From: Bog-473 sp036268485 | GTDB lineage: Bacteria; Actinomycetota; Acidimicrobiia; Acidimicrobiales; RAAP-2 | Assembly: GCA_036268485.1 (NCBI GenBank) | Contig: DATAUC010000048.1 | Coordinates: 78,168 to 142,167 of the forward strand | Length of the DNA: 64,000 nt | Direction of reading: 5' to 3' | In this document: one piece after another, positions 35,057 to 43,210 of the stretch | Layout: every line of letters starts with the position of its first letter | Numbering within the stretch: the first letter of the stretch is position 1 | Program-made: the position numbers and the translations under genes | Notes under the pieces: model-generated | Seen by the model: only the letters and a program-made list of their open reading frames with translations | Told to the model about the DNA's origin: nothing | Database searches by the model: none

Positions 35057-37090
35057 GTGCTGATCAGGATCATTTTGGGCCTTGGCGTGACCGTTGTGGG
35101 CTTTGGCGTCGCCGCCAGGCGCTTTCACTGGCTTTCGAAGCTGATTCGTTCAGGTAAGCCGGCTCCTGAGCGGGTCCGGGGCAGCATCCTGCCCAAGGTC
35201 GAGGCCGAGACGGTCGAGGTGGCTGGCCAGAAGAAGCTCCTGCAGTGGACGATTCCGGGTCTGGCCCACTTCTTCACCATGTGGGGTTTCACGATCCTCC
35301 TCCTGACGATCGTTGAGGCTTACGGGGACCTCTTCCAGAAGACCTTCCACATTCCCGGCATCGGCCAGTGGGACTGGGTGGGCGCGGTCGAGGACTTCTT
35401 CACCGTGGCGGTCCTTTTGGCCTTAATCGTCTTCACCATCATCCGTATCAAGAATGCTCCGGCCAAGAAGGAGCGCCAGTCCCGTTTTTACGGCTCGCAC
35501 ACCGGGGCGGCCTGGCTTGTTCTGGCCATGATCGCCGGAGTGATGATCACGCTTCTCCTTTATCGGGCGGCTCAGGTCAACGCGGGTCAGTTCCCCTACG
35601 GCTGGGGCGCCTTCGCCTCCCATGCCATTGCCAAGTTGCTGCACCCTCTGGGGGCCGGCACGAACGCCGATCTAGCAACCATTTTCGTGATCCTGAATGT
35701 TGCCGTTATCTCAGGATTCATGGTCTTCGTCTCCTACTCCAAGCACCTCCACATCTTCATGGCTCCCATCAACGTTGCCTTCTCCCGCCGCCCCCGAGCC
35801 TTGGGCGCACTGGGCAAGACGCCGGACATGGACATGGAGAACATTGAAGAGGACACGGTCTTCGGTGTCGGTGAGATCGGCCACTTCAGCTGGAAGCAGA
35901 TGCTGGACTTCGCCACCTGCACCGAGTGCGGCCGTTGCCAGTCGGCCTGTCCGGCCTGGAACACGGAGAAGCCTCTCTCGCCCAAACTTTTGATCATGGC
36001 CCTGCGGGACAACATGTTCGCCTCTGCCACCCCTCTTATGGGCGGCGAGGGTGAGTTCAAGATGTTGGTCCCCAATGTCATCGACCCCGATGTCCTGTGG
36101 TCGTGCACGACCTGCGGCGCCTGTGTCGAGGAGTGCCCGGTCGACATCGAGCACATCGACGCCATCGTCGACATGCGCCGCTACCAGGTCCTAATGGAGT
36201 CGGAGTTCCCTTCCGAGGCCGGCCTCATGCTGCGTAATGTGGAGAACCAGGGCGATCCCTGGGGTCTGGGCCAGGCCAAGCGGACCGAATGGACGCAGAG
36301 CCTGGACTTCGAGATTCCGGTCATTACCGGCATCATTCCCGACGACGTCGAGTACCTCTACTGGGTGGGCTGTGCCGGTGCTCTGGACGAGCGCGCTCGC
36401 AAGGGCGTGCAGGCCACGGCCCGCATGCTGCATCGAGCCGGTGTGACCTTCGGCATCCTTGGACCCAAGGAATCCTGCACCGGAGACCCGGTTCGCCGTC
36501 TCGGGAACGAATACCTCTACCAGGAGCAAGGTCGGGCCAACATCGCCATCTTGGATGCGGCGGGAGCCAAGAAGATCATCGCCAGCTGCCCGCACTGCTT
36601 CAACACCATCAAGAACGAGTACCCGGCACTGGGCGGCAACTACGAGGTCATCCACCACGCCGAACTGCTGGAGCATCTGGTCAAGTCAGGCAAGCTGGTG
36701 CCGGGCTCGGGCTACAACGGCAAGGTGACGTACCACGATCCCTGCTACTTGGGTCGGCACAACCGCATCATCGAGGAGCCCCGCACGGTGCTCAGCGCCA
36801 TGCCGGGCGTCGAGCAGATTGAGATGCGTCGGTGCAAGGAACGAGGCTTCTGTTGTGGTGCCGGTGGAGCCCGCATGTGGCTGGAAGAGAACATCGGCAA
36901 GCGCGTCAACATGGAGCGCATGGACGAGGCTCTTGGGACAGGCGCCGACGTGGTCTCGACGGCATGCCCCTACTGCATGATCATGCTGGACGACGCTGTC
37001 CGAGCCCATGGCAAGGAAGAGACTGTCCGGGTACTCGACCTCTCCCAGCTAGTGGAAGAGTCCCTCAATCAGGCTCCGATCAGCAGCTAA
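35057..37090 (+). CDS. Membrane-anchored FeS oxidoreductase (HdrD/GlpC-like, CCG domains)
   Basis: 677 residues from GTG 35057, with GAGGAG upstream. The first 250 residues have about five or six membrane helices. Next are two 4Fe-4S clusters: CTECGRCQSACPAWN and CTTCGACVEECPVD. The C-terminal part has two CCG-type domains: SCPHCFNTIKNEYP with HDPCYLGRHN, and CCGAGGARMW with TACPYCMIML, as in heterodisulfide-reductase D and glycolate/glycerol dehydrogenase subunits. An electron carrier between a soluble donor and the quinone pool is likely; the actual substrate is unknown. Ends with a 4-bp convergent overlap with the next gene. Confidence 0.9.
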   Translation: MLIRIILGLGVTVVGFGVAARRFHWLSKLIRSGKPAPERVRGSILPKVEAETVEVAGQKKLLQWTIPGLAHFFTMWGFTILLLTIVEAYGDLFQKTFHIPGIGQWDWVGAVEDFFTVAVLLALIVFTIIRIKNAPAKKERQSRFYGSHTGAAWLVLAMIAGVMITLLLYRAAQVNAGQFPYGWGAFASHAIAKLLHPLGAGTNADLATIFVILNVAVISGFMVFVSYSKHLHIFMAPINVAFSRRPRALGALGKTPDMDMENIEEDTVFGVGEIGHFSWKQMLDFATCTECGRCQSACPAWNTEKPLSPKLLIMALRDNMFASATPLMGGEGEFKMLVPNVIDPDVLWSCTTCGACVEECPVDIEHIDAIVDMRRYQVLMESEFPSEAGLMLRNVENQGDPWGLGQAKRTEWTQSLDFEIPVITGIIPDDVEYLYWVGCAGALDERARKGVQATARMLHRAGVTFGILGPKESCTGDPVRRLGNEYLYQEQGRANIAILDAAGAKKIIASCPHCFNTIKNEYPALGGNYEVIHHAELLEHLVKSGKLVPGSGYNGKVTYHDPCYLGRHNRIIEEPRTVLSAMPGVEQIEMRRCKERGFCCGAGGARMWLEENIGKRVNMERMDEALGTGADVVSTACPYCMIMLDDAVRAHGKEETVRVLDLSQLVEESLNQAPISS

Positions 37091-37509
37091 CTGGCAATCA
37101 TGCCGTAGGAATACTCGGGGTGGATGGTGAGGATGAGTCGCTGGTCAGTCACCATGGCCGCCCGATACTCGTCCCAATTGTCGTGCTCGCCGGTACCGGC
37201 CTTGTAATAGGCCACCAGCTTGTCGACGGTGGCGTCGTGGGGATCAGCCGCCACCGGTGAGAGTTCGGCCGTGCCCTCGAGCACCACGTACTGGAAGAAG
37301 TTGTCACCCAATACATAGAGGGAGATACGTGGGTCGCGCCGCATGTTGGCCGTCTTGGCCCGGGTGTCGGTAATGGAAACGGTGAGCGAGTCGTCGTCAC
37401 CCGGCACGTAGAAGATGTTCGAGAGCTGCGGCCGGCCGTTGGCACGGATGGTCGTGAGCACTCCTTGGTGCCGGGCGGTGACGAATGCGAGTGCGGTGGT
37501 CAGGTCCAT
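37087..37509 (-). CDS. PPOX-class F420-dependent oxidoreductase
   Basis: 140 residues, the short PPOX type often using F420 in actinobacteria. Visible: GVLTTIRANGRPQLSNIFYV (the typical cofactor strand), TRAKTANMRRDPRISLYVLG with the basic cofactor-phosphate segment, and a C-terminal DQRLILTIHPEYSYGMI. A second such enzyme is at 5968. Substrate not predictable. Converges on the FeS oxidoreductase gene with overlapping stops. Confidence 0.88.
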   Translation of the reverse strand: MDLTTALAFVTARHQGVLTTIRANGRPQLSNIFYVPGDDDSLTVSITDTRAKTANMRRDPRISLYVLGDNFFQYVVLEGTAELSPVAADPHDATVDKLVAYYKAGTGEHDNWDEYRAAMVTDQRLILTIHPEYSYGMIAS

Positions 37510-37533
37510 GATCTGACCGTAGCGGGCCGATGA

Positions 37534-38988
37534 TCAGGCGGCCACGGTCTCGGCCAATTCCGTCTGGTCAGTGGACAGAATGACGGCCGGCTGCTGACGC
37601 CGTGTGGTGACCAGGGTCACGACGAGCGCCAGGACGATGGAGACCGTCCCTCCCGTCAGCGCAACCGAGATGCCGTGGGCCAGGACAGCCTTGGCTGGTC
37701 CGGTGGCAGAGCGTGTGGCCGAGACGAACAGCGTGGTCAACACGGCAATGCCGAGACACCCGCCCACCTGGTGAAAGACGTTGACCAGCCCGGAGGCGGC
37801 ACCAGCGTCCTCATCGGACACGCCCTGAATTCCCTTTCCGGTCAGCACGATGAAACAGACTCCGGCACCCGCACCCATGAAGAGCAACGGGATGGCGATC
37901 TCTGGGAAGTAGTGCGTTCCGGCCGACACCGTCCGGAGCCAGACCATGCCGCAAAGGTCAACGACCATCCCGGCAATGAGCAGTCGGGTGGTTCCGACAC
38001 GAGGAGCCAGTCGGGGCACGACTCGAGCCATGGTGAACACCAGTGCTGTCATGGGGAGAAACGCGAAGCCAGCTTCAATGGCACTGAAGCCAAGGACACC
38101 CTGGAAGAACTGGGTCAGGAAGTAGAAGGTCGAGTACATCCCGGCGACGAGAAAGAGCCGGCTAACCAGAGCACCTGAGCGCTCCACGTTGGCAAAGAGA
38201 TGCAGCGGCATCATGGGGTGGCGAGCTCGCAGTTCGGTCAGGATCAGGCCGCCCAGGAGGAGCAGGCCGCCGACAAAGGAGGCGACGGCCACGGAGTCGC
38301 CCCAACCGGCGGTCCCGGCTCGGACGAACCCGTAGACGATGGCGAACATGCCGAGGGAGCCGGTGACGGCGCCCGTGACATCGAAACTCTTGGTGTCTCG
38401 GGGCGTGTCCGGCAGGAAGCGGGGAGCGAGAGCCACGGCCGCGATACCGATCGGGACGTTGATGAAGAGCCCCCAGCGCCACGACAGGGCGCTGGTGAGG
38501 ATCCCACCGAGCACGATTCCCACGCTGCCGGCCGCGCCACTGATCGCTCCGTAGAGGCTGACGGCCCGCAATCGAGCCGGACCTTCGTGGAACGTGACCA
38601 TAAGAAGGGTCAGGGTGGCCGGGACGGCCACTGCGGCGGCCAGGCCCTGCACGGCTCGGGCCGCGATCAGCCATGCCGGGGACTGGGCGAGGCCTCCCAT
38701 GAGGGAGGCAAAGGTGAAGAGAGCCAGTCCGGCAATGAAGACCCGTCTCCTGCCTAGAACGTCTCCTGCCCGAGCTCCGAGCAGCAGCAGACCACCAAAG
38801 GGCAGCATGTAGGCGTTCTGGACCCAGGAGAGGCCCGTGGCTGAGAAGCCCAGTGACCGATGGATGGCCGGGAGGGCGGCAATCACGACCGAAGCATCGA
38901 GCACGGCCATGAGCTGGGCAGCGAGAATGATGGCCAACACCACGGTCGACGAACGGACCGCGGTTGGCTTAAGAGATTGGAGAGTCAT
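37534..38988 (-). CDS. MFS multidrug-type exporter (DHA2, 14 helices)
   Basis: 484 residues from ATG 38988; the extra N-terminal frame overlaps the operator and is not used. Family marks: LDASVVIAALPAIHRSLGFS with the motif-D-like loop, the GARAGDVLGRRRVFIAG motif A after helix 2, and 14 predicted helices as in EmrB/QacA. Exports small hydrophobic compounds using the proton gradient. It is divergent from a TetR gene, with two operator copies between them, so it is surely its target. Confidence 0.93.
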   Translation of the reverse strand: MTLQSLKPTAVRSSTVVLAIILAAQLMAVLDASVVIAALPAIHRSLGFSATGLSWVQNAYMLPFGGLLLLGARAGDVLGRRRVFIAGLALFTFASLMGGLAQSPAWLIAARAVQGLAAAVAVPATLTLLMVTFHEGPARLRAVSLYGAISGAAGSVGIVLGGILTSALSWRWGLFINVPIGIAAVALAPRFLPDTPRDTKSFDVTGAVTGSLGMFAIVYGFVRAGTAGWGDSVAVASFVGGLLLLGGLILTELRARHPMMPLHLFANVERSGALVSRLFLVAGMYSTFYFLTQFFQGVLGFSAIEAGFAFLPMTALVFTMARVVPRLAPRVGTTRLLIAGMVVDLCGMVWLRTVSAGTHYFPEIAIPLLFMGAGAGVCFIVLTGKGIQGVSDEDAGAASGLVNVFHQVGGCLGIAVLTTLFVSATRSATGPAKAVLAHGISVALTGGTVSIVLALVVTLVTTRRQQPAVILSTDQTELAETVAA

Positions 38989-39027
38989 AACGGGGGCCTT
39001 TCGCTGTAGCGATGTACCAGCTAAAGT

Positions 39028-39041
39028 GGAGGTACGCCTCC
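39028..39041. promoter_or_regulatory. TetR operator, half-site copy 1
   Basis: GGAGGTACGCCTCC, an imperfect palindrome in the 105-bp gap between the divergent MFS and TetR genes. It is the same as the inner part of copy 2 except at two central bases, with a 23-bp centre-to-centre distance. Confidence 0.7.
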
Positions 39042-39047
39042 GATAGT

Positions 39048-39067
39048 AACGGAGGTATACCTCCGTT
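39048..39067. promoter_or_regulatory. TetR operator, perfect 20-bp palindrome (copy 2)
   Basis: AACGGAGGTATACCTCCGTT reads the same on both strands. Position between the divergent genes, 27 bp before the TetR start, fits an operator that represses both. The same 14-bp core is repeated at 39028-39041. Confidence 0.8.
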
Positions 39068-39093
39068 TGCAAGCGGTGGGGAGAAATTCATTC

Positions 39094-39675
39094 ATGACCA
39101 GCACAGAATCAATCCCAGAGCTCCTGGCGAGACGGCCCCAGCGGGCTGATGCGCGCCGCAACTACGAGAAACTGATCACCGTGGCCCGAGAGACCTTTGC
39201 CACCGAAGGCGTTACCGCCTCACTTGAGGAGATTGCCCGCCGGGCCGGCGTGGGCATCGGGACGCTGTATCGACACTTCCCGGCGCGGCAGGACCTGCTG
39301 GAGGCTGTCTACGCCGACGATGTCGATGCGGTGGTTCGTTCAGCTGAAGAGGTGGCGGACCTGCCTCCATGGGATGCGCTGGAGAAGTGGCTGCAGCAGC
39401 TGGTCGAGTACCTGGCCACTAAGAAGGCATTGGCCCAGGCGGTCAACTTCCAGTCGGAGCTCTTTAAGGGCGGACGTGCCTCAGTGCACGATGCCGGCGA
39501 GAAGATCCTCCGACGTGCCCAGGATGCTGATGTGGCGCGACCTGAGGTGAGCTTCGATGACGTGCTTCGGCTGATCCACGGGGTGACGATGATCGACTTC
39601 GTCGAACCCGGTCAGAGCGAACGGATCATGGCCATGGCCTTGGACGGTCTGCGCAGCCAACCGCCTCACCGCTAG
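39094..39675 (+). CDS. TetR-family transcriptional regulator
   Basis: 193 residues from ATG 39094, behind GGGGAG. The N-terminal helix-turn-helix is VTASLEEIARRAGVGIGTLYRHFPARQDLL. The C-terminal half is the ligand-binding and dimer domain. It is divergent from the MFS exporter and has a matching double palindrome upstream, so it very likely represses both itself and the exporter until a substrate binds. Confidence 0.94.
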   Translation: MTSTESIPELLARRPQRADARRNYEKLITVARETFATEGVTASLEEIARRAGVGIGTLYRHFPARQDLLEAVYADDVDAVVRSAEEVADLPPWDALEKWLQQLVEYLATKKALAQAVNFQSELFKGGRASVHDAGEKILRRAQDADVARPEVSFDDVLRLIHGVTMIDFVEPGQSERIMAMALDGLRSQPPHR

Positions 39676-39692
39676 GCCGGTTCAGTAGTTGT

Positions 39693-40421
39693 TCAGGCGA
39701 CGGTGACCTCGGCCGAACGATCGGCAATCAGCAGGTAGGCCAGACCGGCGATGATGGCGCCGACCAGTGGGGCCACGATGAAGAGCCACAACTGGCTGGT
39801 GGAATGCCCGCCCAGAATGAGCGCTGGGCCGATACTGCGTGCTGGATTTACCGAGGTGCCGGTCAACGGAATACCGATGAGGTGGACCGTGACGAGGGCC
39901 ATGCCGATGGCCACACCGGCCGCACCCTGAATGGCGGCCCGGTGGGTTGAGAAGAGGACCACCATCACGAACACAAAGGTGAGGACCACTTCGGTGATGA
40001 AGGCGCCCCGTTGACTGAGGTGGGTGATCGAATAGGTGCCGTAGCCGTCGGTCCCGAGGCCTTGGACGGCGCGTGAATAGCCGGGGATGGCGGCGACCAT
40101 CTGCCAGAGGACAACGGCACCAACGAGACCACCGGCCACTTGGGCCACCATGTAGGCGATTCCTTCGCCGATCTTCATGCGCCTCGTGACCAGGAAGCCC
40201 ATGGTCACCGCAGGGTTGATATGGCAGCCCGACACGGGACCAATGGCGTAGACGAGGGCAATCAGCACCAGTCCGAATGAAAGGGCCGTGGCGGCCACCC
40301 CAGCGGAGATGCTTCCGCCAAAAAGTTTGAATCCAAAAGTAAGGGTGGCGGTTCCCACCGCAATGATTACCAGCACTGCAGTGCCAATGAATTCGGCCGC
40401 CAACTTCTTGGCGTTGATCAT
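39693..40421 (-). CDS. Aquaporin (MIP family)
   Basis: 242 residues from ATG 40421, with GGGAGG upstream. Both pore-lining NPA boxes are present: GCHINPAVT in the first half and GTSVNPARSIGPAL in the second, with the six-helix fold between them. The bulky residues around the NPA boxes suit water rather than glycerol (AqpZ-like; inference). An alternative upstream start would extend the frame without added membrane segments. Confidence 0.94.
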   Translation of the reverse strand: MINAKKLAAEFIGTAVLVIIAVGTATLTFGFKLFGGSISAGVAATALSFGLVLIALVYAIGPVSGCHINPAVTMGFLVTRRMKIGEGIAYMVAQVAGGLVGAVVLWQMVAAIPGYSRAVQGLGTDGYGTYSITHLSQRGAFITEVVLTFVFVMVVLFSTHRAAIQGAAGVAIGMALVTVHLIGIPLTGTSVNPARSIGPALILGGHSTSQLWLFIVAPLVGAIIAGLAYLLIADRSAEVTVA

Positions 40422-40645
40422 TTCGACCTCCCAATGTCCCGGTGATCCGGCGAGGAATTGCGGACTGTCGAAGTTTGTCAGCGAGAGAGGAAGCGATCGC
40501 GGATACTGGCGCATGAGGCAGATGTACCTGCCTGTCGATTTCCACAGACAGCGTCTGACGGGGCACGGTGAGCAGCTGTTTGCTAAAACCGCTGCTCATG
40601 CGAGGCAATCGCAACCAGATTTACACGAACTGAGGTGGGACACGG

Positions 40646-41434
40646 ATGATTCGTACCCAAGACCGATACGACCGGTTCGCAGGAGTCGTCGACACTCCAA
40701 TGCTGGCTCTCACGATCTTGTGGACGCCTGTGCTGATCATTCCACTCGTCACAAGCGTCCATGGCTCATTGGCTGCATCGTTCGACGCCGTTGACTACAC
40801 GGTGTGGGCGTTGTTCTCATTGGAGTACATCATCAAGCTATGGCTCGCACCCAATCGCGGACGGTTCTTCAGGAGTCACATCTTGGATTTGCTGATCGTT
40901 GCCGTACCATTTTTTCGACCTCTGAGGATGGGTCGACTCGTCCGCCTCTTGCGATTGGCACGCGTTGGGGTTGTCCTAGTCGAGACATTGCGCCGTGCTC
41001 GTTCCATTCTTACGCACAACGGATTTCACTTCGTGGTATTAGCGGCCGGAATATTGGTGTTTGCCTGTGCAGGCTTAGTCACTTTTGCCGAACGACATGC
41101 CCCGGGTTCCAATATTCACGATTTCGGCCAGGGGCTGTGGTGGGCAATCGTCACGGTTACGACAGTGGGATACGGCGACCGCTATCCCGTCACACCATTC
41201 GGTCAAGGTGTTGCTGTCCTCCTCATGCTTGTCGGCATCGGTTTGATTGGAACCCTGACAGCAACTGTGGCGAGTTACTTTGTTCAAGAGAAGACCACCG
41301 CAACAGACGAGAGGCTTGAGCGCATTGAGTCGCTGTTGGCTCAATTGCTGGCGAGTGGAACTTCAGCACCCCCCTTGGACTTGGCGGCGGATATGTCTGG
41401 AACCCTTCGGGCTCCTCCGATCCAGGGAGACTAA
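40646..41434 (+). CDS. Voltage-gated-type potassium channel
   Basis: 262 residues. Six-helix pattern; the S4-like segment is FFRPLRMGRLVRLLRLARVG, with five Arg in the spaced pattern of a voltage sensor; the pore has VTTVGYGDRYP, the K+ selectivity filter, followed by the last helix. C-terminal 40 residues are soluble with a possible coiled coil (TTATDERLERIESLLAQLL). GAGGTGGG supports the ATG start. Kv-type channels of this size are found in many actinobacteria. Confidence 0.94.
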   Translation: MIRTQDRYDRFAGVVDTPMLALTILWTPVLIIPLVTSVHGSLAASFDAVDYTVWALFSLEYIIKLWLAPNRGRFFRSHILDLLIVAVPFFRPLRMGRLVRLLRLARVGVVLVETLRRARSILTHNGFHFVVLAAGILVFACAGLVTFAERHAPGSNIHDFGQGLWWAIVTVTTVGYGDRYPVTPFGQGVAVLLMLVGIGLIGTLTATVASYFVQEKTTATDERLERIESLLAQLLASGTSAPPLDLAADMSGTLRAPPIQGD

Positions 41435-41515
41435 ACGGACAAGGACCTTAGCCCCGACATCCCTCATTGGTGCTGGTGTCGGTAGGTCCAAGGCAGCATC
41501 GGTGGCCAGCCAGTG

Positions 41516-41541
41516 TTGGCGAACGAGCGCTTGTTCGCCAA
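41516..41541. promoter_or_regulatory. Near-perfect 26-bp palindrome upstream of the secreted protein
   Basis: TTGGCGAAC and GTTCGCCAA flank GAGCGCTT; the whole 26 bp fails to pair at only one position pair. It sits 82 bp after the channel gene and 35 bp before ATG 41576. It may be an operator or a terminator for the channel, though no T-run follows. Confidence 0.45.
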
Positions 41542-41575
41542 TAGGCCTAGTGTCATCGCCACTGGGGGGTCAGTA

Positions 41576-42313
41576 ATGCGACTGAGACTGAGGAAGGTTG
41601 GATGCGCTGCGGCGGCAGTTCTGATCGGGACTGCTGTGTTCGGGTTGGGGAGCACCGCCGGAGCGAAGTCGATTAAGGGGTCGGCGCCGGCAATGACGAA
41701 GGTCTGCGTCAAGGTCGCGACCGGTCACAAGAGTTTGACGAAGACCCAGCTTGCGGATTGCTCGCATCTTTCCCTCGTCAAACAGCACTGCAAAGCGGGA
41801 CCGAGCATTGTCGTGATTCGGGTGAGCAAGAGGGAGTTTGGCCTCCGTCTGGGCCATAGGCCGGTACCTCTCGGATCGACATACTCGAGGGCGAAGCTGA
41901 CAATCATCTGCGGAGTTCCGATGACTCCCACCACAGTCGCTTCGGCGATCAAGCCAACGAGTGTCCCCAAGGCGACTACTACTACCACGAAGGCAGTCGT
42001 CCCGACGACGAAGCCAGCCGAGACGACCACGACTACCACGAGAGCCGTGGCAGTCACCACGACGACTCGCGCTCCGGTCACCACGACGACTCGCGCTCCG
42101 GTCACCACGACGACGGCCGCTCCGCCACCGCCGCCCCCAACGACCACGACCGTGGTGGCGCCTGCCGGATGCCACCCGATGAGCGCAGCCGGCAACTGCT
42201 ACGAAGCTGGCGAAATCTGTAGCGATGCCGACCACGGCCTGGTCGGAGTGGCGGGAAACGGGGCCACCATCACGTGTGAGAACGACAACGGGTGGCGCTG
42301 GGTAGTCACCTGA
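41576..42313 (+). CDS. Secreted protein with Thr-rich repeat linker
   Basis: 245 residues from ATG 41576. Residues 1-29 are a signal peptide (LRKVGC, Ala core, STAGA). A first domain has four Cys (VCVKV, DCSHL, HCKAG and TIICGV). A Thr/Pro linker follows, with repeated VTTTTRAP units and PPPPPP. The last 45 residues hold CHPMSAAGNCYEAGEICSDAD and a TCEND Cys, a compact Cys-rich domain. Such Thr-rich spacers are typical of glycosylated wall-associated actinobacterial proteins. No enzymatic motif found. Confidence 0.75.
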   Translation: MRLRLRKVGCAAAAVLIGTAVFGLGSTAGAKSIKGSAPAMTKVCVKVATGHKSLTKTQLADCSHLSLVKQHCKAGPSIVVIRVSKREFGLRLGHRPVPLGSTYSRAKLTIICGVPMTPTTVASAIKPTSVPKATTTTTKAVVPTTKPAETTTTTTRAVAVTTTTRAPVTTTTRAPVTTTTAAPPPPPPTTTTVVAPAGCHPMSAAGNCYEAGEICSDADHGLVGVAGNGATITCENDNGWRWVVT

Positions 42314-42412
42314 TCCTTGTGGCTTCGCTCACCGTCCAGTGGATGGGCGACCTCGCTCACAGGCCGAGACGCGGCAAATTCGGATAGAAGATGATTTCAG
42401 GAGGGCACGCCA

Positions 42413-42586
42413 GTGGCGCGATGGAAAAGTTTGCGTACTCAGCTCTACCGGGCTGCTCGGGACCTGGGGAATGTCGAAGCAGCAGAAAAAGGCCCAGCTT
42501 CATACGGCAAGCGGGTCGCCCGTCGGAAGGTCTATGCCAAGACCAATGGGCTAACCGGCAAGTTCTTGAAGAAGCTCGGGCTCTGA
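42413..42586 (+). CDS. Conserved-looking 57-residue basic protein
   Basis: Reads VARWKSLRTQLYRAARDLG, then NVEAAEKGPASYGKRVARRK, and VYAKTNGLTGKFLKKLGL before TGA. GTG 42413 has AGGAGGG at 42398-42404, 8 bases before it. Most residues are charged or aromatic, with a clear basic bias. I recognise the family shape from other actinobacteria (a small Arg/Lys-rich protein) but know of no function. It is shorter than 60 codons and so would usually be missed. Confidence 0.65.
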   Translation: MARWKSLRTQLYRAARDLGNVEAAEKGPASYGKRVARRKVYAKTNGLTGKFLKKLGL

Positions 42587-42618
42587 GGAGCACTCAAGAG
42601 GACTCCAGCAGTGGCTCC

Positions 42619-43041
42619 TTAGTTGTAAGCCCGCTCGTCAGCCTCGCGAAGACGGGTGGCCATGGCGGCCAGCATCTTGCGGGCCAAGGCGGGGACTGAG
42701 TCCAGGACGCCGTTGAACTGGCGCTGGCCCAGGACGAGCAGGTTCATCTCGGTGTCGGAAATGACGGAGGCCGAACGGGGCCGGCGGTCCAGCAGGGCGA
42801 GCTCGCCGAAGTACTGGCCGGGTCCGAGCGTGGCCACCTTGCGATTGTTGCGCTTGACCGAGGCCTGGCCCTTGACGATCAGGAAGAACTCCCGGCCGAT
42901 GGTCCCCTGTTCACAGAGGACCCGGCCCGGGGGCACGGTGACCTCCTCGAGGGCCTTGCGGATGGTCCGGATGTCCTTTGCCGAGGAGGTTGAAAACAAC
43001 CAGATCCGGGAAAGGTCGAGGTCATAGCCACCTGTGGTCAT
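42619..43041 (-). CDS. Stand-alone cyclic-nucleotide-binding protein (second copy)
   Basis: 140 residues from ATG 43041. One cNMP-binding domain: PPGRVLCEQGTIGREFFLIVKGQASVKR, then LGPGQYFGELALLDRRPRSASVISDTEM, where the Glu and Arg of the phosphate-binding cassette are in place. Similar in size and layout to the protein at 15610. No DNA-binding domain. Divergent from the amt gene with a 170-bp gap, so a role in nitrogen or stress sensing is possible but unproven. Confidence 0.87.
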   Translation of the reverse strand: MTTGGYDLDLSRIWLFSTSSAKDIRTIRKALEEVTVPPGRVLCEQGTIGREFFLIVKGQASVKRNNRKVATLGPGQYFGELALLDRRPRSASVISDTEMNLLVLGQRQFNGVLDSVPALARKMLAAMATRLREADERAYN

Positions 43042-43210
43042 GTCCACAGGGTACCCAAGACGGTGTTCATCTGCTGGAAACACGCGCGTCGTACTGGCGA
43101 AATCCTGAATCCCCATACTGGCTGCGGCACAACGATGTCCGGTGGCTCCCCGTTACTCGCCTGGCGGGCTGGGTGGCTTACCGGCTGACACCGTGAAAGG
43201 GGCACCGAGA

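Noticed and set aside
41520..41537. GAAC...GTTC arms recalling a LexA box
   Set aside because: Actinobacterial LexA boxes have 4 bases between GAAC and GTTC; here there are 8, so it is not a good SOS box.
42040..42115. Tandem ACCACGACGACTCGCGCTCC-like DNA repeat
   Set aside because: It is the codon repeat of the Thr-rich linker in the secreted protein; not an independent element.
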